This document shows, piece after piece, positions 1 through 8,500 of a stretch of DNA of 12,321 bases. Position 1 is the stretch's first letter. Every line of letters begins with the position of its first letter. The translations under genes were made by a program, and so were the position numbers. Source of the DNA: CAYMRB01 sp964392615. Its GTDB lineage: Bacteria; Planctomycetota; UBA8108. The notes under the pieces are model-generated. The model was not told where the DNA came from and made no database searches. It worked only from the letters and a program-made list of their open reading frames with translations. The stretch covers positions 1-12,321 of the forward strand of contig CAYMRB010000311.1 of NCBI GenBank assembly GCA_964392615.1. The letters are read 5' to 3'.

Positions 1-3000
1 GCGGCGCGCGAAGAGCTCCTTGCCGGTGCCGCTCTCTCCCTCGTGAAGCAGGGTCGAGACGTAATCGGCGACTCGCTGCAGCAGCGCGAGCAGGTCGCGC
101 ATCTGGCGCGAGCGGCCGACGACGCCCTCGAAGCGGTAGCGGGACTCGAGCAGGCTGCGCTGCTTCTCGAGATCGTGACGCGCCTCCTCGAGCTCTGCGG
201 ACCGTTCGTCGACCAGCGACCGCAACTCTAGGTTGCTGTGCTCCTGCGATTCGATCAGCCGAGCCGTCGTGATCGCGATCGCGGCCTGATCGCTGAACGC
301 CTGCAGCGTTCGCAGGTCCTGCTCCGAGAACGCATCGCGGCGGTGTCGGTTGTCGACGTAGAGGGCTCCGAGCACCTCGGCGCCCGACTTGAGCGGCACG
401 CACAGGATCGACCGCAGGCGCAACTCGCGAACACTTCGCGCGGACAGGAACGCCTTCTCCGTCAGGGCGTTGCCGGCTTGCACCGGCTCACCCGTGCTGA
501 TGGCGCGCTGGGCGACCGTGTGGCTCAGCTTGTCCGCAGCGTGAGCGATCTCCTCCTGATCGAAATTGCGCGCCGCCGTGACCGTTTCGCCCCGCGGGCC
601 ACTCGAGCGGAGGATCAGGAATCCGCGTTCCGCGCTGACCAGATCGATGACGGTGTCGACGATGCGCTCGAGGAGGCGATCGAGGCTTCGCTCCGTGCCC
701 CGTGCCGTGATGATCTCGTGGAGCTTGAGGAACTCGTGATTCAGCGCCGCGTCGAACGCGGGGTCGCGAACGGGTCGCGCGGCGCGTTCGTCAGCCGGCG
801 GGTCCTCGGAATCTGCGGGCGCATCGGCGGTCGGTGTCTGCGTCGTGTGTCGCGCCGCGAGGTGCTCGAGGACATGCCGCCGATCGCGCAGCTCCCAGAA
901 CGTCTCCTGGAAGCGCAGAGGCAGCGTCTCGTACAGCTCGTCGAGAATCGCCTTCGCCTCGCGATAGTGCGTCGTCGCCAGCCTCTCGTCGTCGACGCGA
1001 GTCGCGAGAGATCCAGCCTGCGCGTGCAGCCGCCAGTGGAGCTCCTTCAGGTCGGCCTCGCGAGCCTCGACCAGGCCGCGCTGCAGGTACTTGTGAACCT
1101 TGACCGCATCGAACTCCGCCGTTTCGGCCTCGAGCCGGGCGCGCAGCAGGAAGTACTCCGGGACGAGGTCGCGAACGCCGAGCTCCTCGAGAAGCGAGTA
1201 GGCCTCCTCGAGCCGCCCGGCGGCGCCCTCGAGCTGATTCGTCTCCATCGCGAGGAGGCTCGTCGCCAGCAGCGTCTGGGCCAGCCGCCGGCGGCTATTC
1301 GATGTGCGGAAGAAGCGCTCGGCCTCCTCGAGGCGTTCCTCCGCCGCGGCGAAACGGCCCGTCTCGATCAGTAGCGCGCCCAGCTCGAGCAGCCCGTCCC
1401 CTTCAATCGCCTGTAACTCCTCCCGGCGCGCATCCGCGAGAACACGTTGCAGAAGGGCCTCCGCCTCGTCGATGCGTCCGACGCGAAGCAAGATGCGCGC
1501 GTCGATCTGCCGGCCGAGCAGGATGCCGATCGAGTTGTCGACGCGCTCGAAGTCCTGCAGCCCCTGCTGGCAGTGCTGGAACGCCTCGAACAGTCGGCCC
1601 TGGCTCAGGTAGATCTCGGCGAGCTGCAGCTGCGAGTACGCGACGTTCATCCTCTCTTCGAGGTCGCGCCGGATCCGCAGGCTGCGCTCGGCGTACTTGA
1701 GCGCCTTGTCGAGCTCGCCCTTCGACTGGTAGATCCTGCCGAGGCGATAGAACGAGAACGCGATGCCCTGCTTGGCGATCGGGGTCTTGCTTCGCTTACG
1801 TTTCTCGACGGCGCGATGGGCGTACTCCAGAGCGTCGCTGTACTTCCCTTCCTCTTCGAGCACGCTCGACAGGTTCGTCATGCTCGCCGCCATGCCGAAA
1901 CGATCGTCGAGGTGCGAGAAGAGATCGATCGACCGCTTGTAGCAATCCGCGGCTTTCGTCGATCGATCGCGGAAGCGGTAGACGTTGCCGAGGTTGTTGT
2001 AGCTGGTCGCGATGCCGCGGGTGTCGCCGGTTTCTCGGCTGAGCTGCAGGCTGCGTTCGTAGCTGTCGAGGGCGCGGTAGTGGTCGCCGCGGTTGTGGTG
2101 GATCGTGCCGAGGCTCGCCCAGTACTGGATCAGGTGGGCCTTGCGCGCGCTCGCCTCGGCGCGGTGAATACCGCGTTGGAAGAGCTCGATGGCGGCGTCA
2201 TGGTCGCCGTGTCCGGTGTGCGCCTTGCCGACCGCGCAGATCGCCTCGGCGACGGCCTTCTCGTCGTCGCACTGCTCGGCCGCGTCGAGAGCCTCGCGGC
2301 TGAGCGTCAGGCTGCGCCCGTGCTCGTTGCGCCTGTGGTACGCATCGGCCATGTTCAGGAGCAGCACGGCGGTCAGCGCTTTCGCGCCCTCGCGGCCTTC
2401 GACGACCTTGCGGCACTCGTCGAACCGGCGCAGCGCCTCGTCGTCGTCGCCGCGCTCCAGCAGGTGCTCTCCCAGCGACCGCAGCGCGCGGCCGAGCTCG
2501 AGCGCCTGCGCATCGTTCGGCGTCTCGGCTTCGAACGCTCGTCGCAGCGTGCCGACGCTCTTGTCGAGGAAGTACGTCGCGTTGGTCGCCTCGCCCGCGA
2601 GTCGGTAGATCTCGCCCATCTGCCGGTAGATCGACGCCAGGTCGCACGGCGACGATCGATCCTCGGCGAGCGACAGCAGCACGGCCAGCTTGTCGAGGGC
2701 GCGAGTCACGCGGCCGCAGGAGCGGTACGCGGTGACGAGGTGGCGGTTGAGCTCCCAGCGCAGGCGGTTCGCGTCAACGGGCGACATGCGCGCATCGTCG
2801 ACGGACGCGATGTGTTCGAGCATCGCCTCCCAGAGTCGGGCGGCGCTCGGCAGCGCGCGGAACGCGACGTAGCGCTCGGCCGCCGCCAGCGAGTGCGACA
2901 CGAATGCGTCCAAGCGTCCGGCGCGCAGAGCGTGCCATGCGAGATGCTCGCCCGTGCGGGCTGCCGATCGCACCGGAGTCGCGCTCAGCGCGTCGAGGAG

Positions 3001-5253
3001 CGCGCCGTGGAGTCGCTCGCGCCGCGGCAGCGACAGGCGTTCGCAGAAGCGTCGTCGGGCCTTCGCATCGCCCCACGCGAACGCGAGGCCCGTGGCGGTC
3101 TGACGCGATTCGATGATGCCGTCGGCTTCGAGAGCGCCGAGCGCGTTCACCGGGCTCGAGGTCTCGTCCGCGGCGCCGAGCGCGTCGAGGGCAGCGGCAA
3201 CGACGTCGGCCGACGCGGGCAACCGGCCCGCGACCGCGAGAATCTCGAGCGCGGCGCGTTCTGCTGCACCGAGCGCGTCGGCCCGTTCGAGAAGTGCGTC
3301 CGAGGCGCGCTCCGGCAGCGCGAATCGCGTCGGCGCGCCGGGGCTCGGCGCCGCGTCGCGTTTCGTCAGAAAGCGTACGAGCTCGTCGAGCGCGCGAGGC
3401 TCGCCGCCAGACGTTTCTTGGATTGCCTGCAGCGTGTCGCCATCGACGCGCAGGCTCGGAGCGCTTGTCGCGATCCACTCCGCGAGCCGATCGGCTGGCA
3501 CGTTGCCCGGGCGCAGGGTGCGCGTCGTCGTCGCCTCGGCGATCTCTTGGAGCGTCTCGTCGCGATCCGCCGCGCCAAGAGCGTTGTCTTCGGTTTCCTC
3601 GTCCACGGCAGCATCGCGAGTGACGAGCAGTAGCAGGCGGCTCGGCGCGCGCGGCAGACGCAGATCGTCGTCGTCGGTTCGCCGCTCGAGCGCGAGCTTG
3701 CGCGCGATGGAGCACAGGACGGCGGCGGTCGACGAATCGGCGAGATGGGCGTCGCGCACGGCGAGCACGAGCGGTGTGCGGCGCCCGTACTCGAGGAAGG
3801 CATCCGCGAGGCGGTCGACGAAGTGGATCGACTCCTCCGTGCCGGCGTCGCCCGTCGGCGCGGCGGGCGAGCGAGGCGGCTCGGAGGTGCGGAACCACTC
3901 GAGCACTCCCGCGAAGCGGTTCCAGTGCGGCTCGTCGAAGTCGGTCTCCGCTTCGAGCTTGCGGATCGCTTCGGCGAGAGGCTGATACGCGTGGCTTTGC
4001 GGAACCGTGCACGAGCCGCACGCGAAGCTCGTCCCGACCGTGCGGGCGTGCGCCTCGATTTCGTCGAGAAACGCACCGACGAAGTGGCCGGGGTGGGTCT
4101 CCACGAGGAGGCTCGATGTCGACGAGTCGCCGCGTTCGAGCTGCTCGAGCTCGTCGCGGGCGAGCCCGAGCTCGCGCTCCAGTCCGATCGTCGGCGCGCG
4201 AGCTTGCGACCGGTCTGCCGGTCTCTCGAGGCAGAAGTTGCCGATGGCCTCGAGCTCGCGCAGGAGCTCTGCCGCGCTCGACGGCCGGTCCGCGGGGTTC
4301 GGAGACAGGAGCCGTTCGAGGACGTGGTCGAACCCTTTCGGCGCCATGGCCAGCGGCGACTTCAAGCGCAGCAGCTTGCCGCGGCGCGCGGCCTGGACCC
4401 ACTCGAACGGCGTGCTGCCGGGAAACGGCGGGTGTCCGCTGATGCTCACGGCGATCGCCACGCCGAGTGAGAACAGATCGCTGCGTCGGTCGGCCTGCGC
4501 GTCGCCGAGCACCTCCGGCGCGATGTACGGAATCGTGCCGCGGGCGCGCGTCCCGAGGGGCGTCGTCTCGAGCTCACAGAGGCCGAAATCGATGATGCGG
4601 ACATCGAAGTCGTCCGGTGGGGAGTCCTCGGCATCCGGATCCGCGGCGTCGACCCACAGAGGTGCGAGCAGCAGGTTCGCGGGCGTCAGGTCGTAGTGCA
4701 CGAGGCCGCGCTCGTGGACCGCGTCGAGGCCGGCGCAGATCCTCGCGAGCGCCACCAGCCAGGTGTGCCAGCGGCGATCGGCGTCGCGAATCGCGGCGCG
4801 CTCGGCGGCGGGGCTGAGGGTGTCGGGGAACAGCGTCAGAAACGCGTCGCGCAGGGACAGCCCGTCGAACGGTGCGAACGTGATGCACGCCAGGCGCGCG
4901 GTGTCGGGAACGCTGCGGCTCGCCGCTGCGTGCGACCGGGATGCGATCAGGCGCGACAGGAGGTCGAACTCCTCGCGCAGCGGCGGATGCGATGCGAGCT
5001 CGGTCGGATCGACGACGGCGAAATCGAGCGCTTCCGCGATATATGGATGATGCAGATGACGCAAGATCGAGAATTCGCGCCGGGCGTTCTCGAGCGCGGC
5101 TGCCGTCGGCGCGCGGAACACCTTCAGGATGCGCGTTCGGGCGCCATGGCGTTGGTCGCGAGCCAGCAGGACGCAACCGTCCTCGTGCAGCGAGAGTTGG
5201 CGGATGAGCTCCCAGCGTCCGAGGAGCAGGGCGTCGGGGGGGGGCTCGGGCAT
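1..5253 (-). CDS. Ser/Thr kinase - degenerate AAA_16 - TPR - GAF - sigma-54 AAA+ giant regulator (3' end outside window)
   Basis: Open from ATG at 5253 to the window edge, 1751 codons without a stop. GAGGA at 5261-5265 lies 7 bases before the ATG. Residues ~11-338 are a PknB-like kinase: Lys44 (ILKVF), catalytic Asp188 in HYDLTPAN, Asp222 in IIDFGL, Glu247 in YIAPE. The Gly-rich loop has lost its glycines. Residues ~360-700 resemble the AAA_16/STAND ATPase usually next in such proteins, but the Walker A site is gone (VETHPGHFVGAF, ~384-395); a Walker-B-like stretch remains (LVLAVRDAHLAD, Asp501). TPR repeats run ~830-1470 (for example SYNNLGNVYRF). An acidic, Pro-rich linker leads to a GAF domain (~1520-1664), a short coiled coil, and a sigma-54 AAA+ domain from ~1706 with Walker A GESGTGKE (Lys1745). 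The rest of AAA+ and any HTH lie outside. The protein probably couples cytosolic signal sensing and phosphorylation to sigma-54 transcription; the signal is unknown. Confidence 0.9.
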   Translation of the reverse strand, partial: MPEPPPDALLLGRWELIRQLSLHEDGCVLLARDQRHGARTRILKVFRAPTAAALENARREFSILRHLHHPYIAEALDFAVVDPTELASHPPLREEFDLLSRLIASRSHAAASRSVPDTARLACITFAPFDGLSLRDAFLTLFPDTLSPAAERAAIRDADRRWHTWLVALARICAGLDAVHERGLVHYDLTPANLLLAPLWVDAADPDAEDSPPDDFDVRIIDFGLCELETTPLGTRARGTIPYIAPEVLGDAQADRRSDLFSLGVAIAVSISGHPPFPGSTPFEWVQAARRGKLLRLKSPLAMAPKGFDHVLERLLSPNPADRPSSAAELLRELEAIGNFCLERPADRSQARAPTIGLERELGLARDELEQLERGDSSTSSLLVETHPGHFVGAFLDEIEAHARTVGTSFACGSCTVPQSHAYQPLAEAIRKLEAETDFDEPHWNRFAGVLEWFRTSEPPRSPAAPTGDAGTEESIHFVDRLADAFLEYGRRTPLVLAVRDAHLADSSTAAVLCSIARKLALERRTDDDDLRLPRAPSRLLLLVTRDAAVDEETEDNALGAADRDETLQEIAEATTTRTLRPGNVPADRLAEWIATSAPSLRVDGDTLQAIQETSGGEPRALDELVRFLTKRDAAPSPGAPTRFALPERASDALLERADALGAAERAALEILAVAGRLPASADVVAAALDALGAADETSSPVNALGALEADGIIESRQTATGLAFAWGDAKARRRFCERLSLPRRERLHGALLDALSATPVRSAARTGEHLAWHALRAGRLDAFVSHSLAAAERYVAFRALPSAARLWEAMLEHIASVDDARMSPVDANRLRWELNRHLVTAYRSCGRVTRALDKLAVLLSLAEDRSSPCDLASIYRQMGEIYRLAGEATNATYFLDKSVGTLRRAFEAETPNDAQALELGRALRSLGEHLLERGDDDEALRRFDECRKVVEGREGAKALTAVLLLNMADAYHRRNEHGRSLTLSREALDAAEQCDDEKAVAEAICAVGKAHTGHGDHDAAIELFQRGIHRAEASARKAHLIQYWASLGTIHHNRGDHYRALDSYERSLQLSRETGDTRGIATSYNNLGNVYRFRDRSTKAADCYKRSIDLFSHLDDRFGMAASMTNLSSVLEEEGKYSDALEYAHRAVEKRKRSKTPIAKQGIAFSFYRLGRIYQSKGELDKALKYAERSLRIRRDLEERMNVAYSQLQLAEIYLSQGRLFEAFQHCQQGLQDFERVDNSIGILLGRQIDARILLRVGRIDEAEALLQRVLADARREELQAIEGDGLLELGALLIETGRFAAAEERLEEAERFFRTSNSRRRLAQTLLATSLLAMETNQLEGAAGRLEEAYSLLEELGVRDLVPEYFLLRARLEAETAEFDAVKVHKYLQRGLVEAREADLKELHWRLHAQAGSLATRVDDERLATTHYREAKAILDELYETLPLRFQETFWELRDRRHVLEHLAARHTTQTPTADAPADSEDPPADERAARPVRDPAFDAALNHEFLKLHEIITARGTERSLDRLLERIVDTVIDLVSAERGFLILRSSGPRGETVTAARNFDQEEIAHAADKLSHTVAQRAISTGEPVQAGNALTEKAFLSARSVRELRLRSILCVPLKSGAEVLGALYVDNRHRRDAFSEQDLRTLQAFSDQAAIAITTARLIESQEHSNLELRSLVDERSAELEEARHDLEKQRSLLESRYRFEGVVGRSRQMRDLLALLQRVADYVSTLLHEGESGTGKELFARR

Positions 5254-5279
5254 GGCGGCTTCCTCGTGTCCGCGGCGTG

Positions 5280-5297
5280 GTGTCGTGTTCTCGACAC
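5280..5297. promoter_or_regulatory. Palindrome 1, GTGTCG-N6-CGACAC (contains TGTC-N8-GACA)
   Basis: A perfect 6-bp inverted repeat with a 6-base spacer, starting 27 bases upstream of the kinase gene ATG. Its core TGTC-N8-GACA (5281-5296) recurs at 5354-5369. It could be an operator overlapping the kinase promoter or leader, or a small hairpin in the leader RNA. The repeated core favours a protein-binding site. Confidence 0.5.
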
Positions 5298-5353
5298 TTC
5301 CGGCGCCACAGCTCTGCAGCCTAACGCCGCGTCCGGGGGGGTGCCAGCAGATG

Positions 5354-5369
5354 TGTCAGCTTTTTGACA
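5354..5369. promoter_or_regulatory. Palindrome 2, TGTCA-N6-TGACA (TGTC-N8-GACA)
   Basis: A perfect 5-bp inverted repeat with a 6-base spacer and the same TGTC-N8-GACA core as the site at 5281-5296. The two centres are 73 bp apart, about seven helical turns, so a protein could bind both on the same DNA face. The right arm overlaps TTGACA at 5364-5369, a perfect -35 sequence, but no matching -10 box lies 16-18 bases further on. Confidence 0.5.
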
Positions 5370-5414
5370 TTAGGGAGATGGAAGGAGGCTGTTCTCGCCG
5401 CGGTCGATTCTGCG

Positions 5415-5443
5415 TTGTCATCGCTCTTCTGCACGGGTACGCT
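5415..5443 (+). promoter_or_regulatory. Candidate weak sigma-70-like promoter of the secreted-protein gene
   Basis: TTGTCA (5415-5420), a 17-base spacer, then TACGCT (5438-5443). The -35 matches 5 of 6 consensus bases. The -10 matches only 3, though these include the first TA and last T. It would give a leader of about 118 bases. Tentative, since sigma-70 matches in high-GC DNA are often accidental. Confidence 0.3.
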
Positions 5444-5567
5444 GGCACCAAGTCTCTCGTTTGAGTCTCTAAGCCAAGGCAGCCGTGCCATCGGTCGGGA
5501 GCCGCCGGTAGAAGGGCCGCTCGGGCCTGTCTTCCGCGTGGTGGCACGAAAGGACGAGGAAAGCAGC

Positions 5568-8500
5568 ATGAAGCGCATCGTTGCATGTGTGGCGCTCTTG
5601 TTCGTGAGCGCGTCGTGGATGCCGGCCCCGGCCGGCGAGGTGGGAATCTTCACCGGCACGGTCAATTGGATCACGAAGGAAGCGGCCGACGCCGAGGCCG
5701 AGATCTGCGAGGCTCGTCTGACCGGCGCCGGCGTCGACGTGCAGTGGTTCGCGCTGCCGACCGACGACGCGTTCATCGCGGAGTGGGTCGAGGACCACAC
5801 GAACGACGGCGAGACCGACGTTCTGATCCTCTTCGGTTGGCTACCGCCGACGCTCTATCCGCCGCCCAATGCGGAGCCCGAAGGGTCGATCCTCGAGGCC
5901 TTCATCGAGTCCGAGGATGGCGACGCGATCATCAATCACGCCGATTGGATGTTCTACGTCTCGGCCGTTGACGGTGTGCCCACGAACAACGCGGCGGCGG
6001 GGCTCCAGAACATCATGGACGTCCCCGGCGTCACGATGGGCGGCCCGGACAACTCGGCGATGACGGTGACCGAGGAGGGACGCGAGATCGCGCCGAGCCT
6101 GACCGATTTCTCGACGGACCGGCCGCTGCACATCAACACGCTTGGCGGCGAGTGGTTCGTCGAGGTCGCCCTCGCGCAGAATGCGGACGGCTCCCTGGCG
6201 GATCCGGTGATCGTGCGCGACGGATCGCGCGGACGCATCATCCCGATGTATCAGTCGAACCAGCAGGCCGACCCCAAGGGCGCCGTGGCGGCGGAGCTCA
6301 TCGCGTGGCTCTTCGAGGTCGAGCTCGAGCCGACGCGGGTCGGCATCACCGGTCCCGGCAGTGCGGTCGCGAACAGCGCGTCGCTGCTGACGGTGAGCAC
6401 CGCGGACGATTCGGGGACTCCGACGCCGACCCTGGCCGGGGCGACGATCGAGCTCGCGAGCGATTCGGGTTCCGGCGCGTTCGACGTGGCGCGCAATGGC
6501 GCGTTCGACGGTTCGGTGACGTCCGTCGAGATTCCCCCCGGCGGCATGTCGGCCACCGTGTACTACAGGGACGGAGACGCGGGGACGCCGACGATCACCG
6601 GATCGGCGGATGAACTCGACGACGGCACGTTTTCGCTGACCATCCTCGAGGATTTGAGCGAAGGTCCGGGCGAGGTGGCGATCTACACCGGCAACGTCGG
6701 CTGGATCACCCCGGCGGCCGCCGAAGCCCAGGCGCAGATCTGCGTCGACAAGCTCGACATCCTCGGCATCGACGCGGTCTGGTACGACCAGCCGACCCAG
6801 GCCATGGACCTCGCCATGTGGGTCGACGGAGCTACCGACAACGGGTTGACCGACGTTCTCGTGCTCTACGGCAACCTCCCCGACTCGATCTACGGCGCCG
6901 GCAACGCGGAGCCCGACGGCTCCTTCGCCGAGGCGTTCATCGAGTCGACCGACGGCGACCTGATCATCAATCACGCCGACTACATGTTCTACGTGTCGTC
7001 GGGGTCCCCCAACAACGAGGTCGGCGGACTCCAGAACATGATGGACATCCCGGCCATCACCATGTGGGGCAACAACGACCCCATGACGGTGACGCCGGAT
7101 GGCGCCGCGATCTCTCCGAGCCTGACCGACTTCCTGTCGGATCGGCCGCTGCACCTCGACCAGCTGGCGGACGAGTGGTACGTCGAGGTGGCGCTCGCCC
7201 AGAATCCGACCGGCACGTTGGGTGATCCGGTCATCGTGCGCGACGGCAACCGTGGGCGCCTGGCCCCGATCTTCCAGGCGGACAATCAGGACGACCCGAA
7301 GGGCTCCGTGTGCGCGGAGGTGATCGCCTGGCTCTTCGGCGTCGAGCTGTTGAGCGCGGAGCAGGTCGGGATCGTGGGGGCGACCGGCGCCTGGGGCGGT
7401 GACCCGTTGGCGCTCTCCGTGCAGCTCCAGGACGAGACCGGGAGCCCGAGCCGCGTGCTCAACGACACCGTGGTCTCCCTGGGGACGACGTCCGGTACGG
7501 GTGCGTTCGATGTCGCGGCCGACGGGCCTTTCGACGGCTCGATCGCGTCCGTGACAGTCCTCGCGGGCGAGAGCTCGGCGGAGGTCTACTACCGCGACGA
7601 GACGGTCGGCACGCACACGCTGTCGGTTACCGCCGACGGACTGACGGACGGCGCGCTCGACGTGACCATCTTCGAGCGCTCCTTCGCGGATCCGGGCGAG
7701 GTGGCGATCTACACCGCCACCACGAGCAGGATCGTCGCGGGCGCCGCCGATGCGCAGGCCGAGATCTGCGCGAACAGCCTTACCGCTCTGGACGTCGGGG
7801 TGCAGCGGTTCACCGCTTCCGGCGACGATCCGCAGCTTACCGAGTGGGTCGACGAACACACCAACGACGGCCGGCTCGACGTGCTCATCCTCTTCGGCTC
7901 CTTCCCGGAAGCGATCTATCCGGCAGACAACGCCTCGCCCGAAGAATCCTACGCGGAGCTCTTCATCGAGTCGCCCGACGGCGACACGATCATCAACGTC
8001 GGCGACTGGATGTTCTACGTCTCGTCTGGGGTGAACAACGGACCGGACGGGCTCCGGAACATGATGGACGTGCCCGCCGCCAACATGGCCGGCTTCAACG
8101 ACACGCCCATGACGGTGACGGAGGAGGGGCGCACGATTGCGCCAAGCCTGGGTGACTTCCTGACGGACCGGCCGATGCACCTCACCACGCTCGGCGGCGA
8201 CTGGCTCGTCGAGGCGGTGCTCGCGCAGAGCGCGGACGGCACCTTGGCCGATCCCGTGATCCTGCGCGACGGCGACGCCGGCCGGCTGATCCCGCTTTAC
8301 CAGACGAACAGCCAGATCGACCCGAAGGGCACGGTCGCCGCCGAGGTCATCGCCTGGCTCTACGGCGCCGCCATCGAGCCGACGCAACTCGGCCTCTCCG
8401 GGTTCACGACGACCGCGACTGACACGCCGGTGCGGTTGACCGTGGAGCTCACGGACGCCGGGGGCGCGCCGCGACCGCTCGACGCCGACTTGACCGTGCA

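Larger units (their letters stand above)
5254..5567. promoter_or_regulatory. Divergent intergenic control region
   Basis: These 314 bases separate the minus-strand kinase gene from the plus-strand secreted-protein gene, so both promoters should lie here. I see no credible small gene. It holds two TGTC-N8-GACA palindromes, a weak sigma-70-like pair on the plus strand, and a ribosome binding site for each gene (5261-5265 minus; 5556-5560 plus), both 7 bases from the start codon. TGGCAC elements resembling the -24 part of sigma-54 promoters occur at 5341-5346 (minus), 5443-5448 and 5542-5547 (plus), but none has GC at the required -12 position. Confidence 0.7.

Noticed and set aside
238..3633. 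Long plus-strand open frames opposite the kinase gene (238-1374 and 1447-3633)
   Set aside because: The minus-strand frame has continuous kinase, TPR and GAF homology. These are low-complexity antisense shadows.
2774..4402. 542-codon minus-strand frame in another register of the kinase gene
   Set aside because: Arg/Ala-rich composition with no domain; it overlaps the real frame throughout.
5341..5558. Sigma-54 promoters at the TGGCAC elements (5341-5346 minus, 5443-5448 and 5542-5547 plus)
   Set aside because: Each has a good -24 part, but the -12 position reads GA, CT or CG instead of GC. The last also overlaps the ribosome binding site.
5364..5567. Upstream extension of the secreted protein to TTG 5364
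   Set aside because: The TTG lies inside palindrome 2 and lacks a convincing ribosome binding site. The extension would bury the signal peptide, while ATG 5568 has GAGGA at the right distance.
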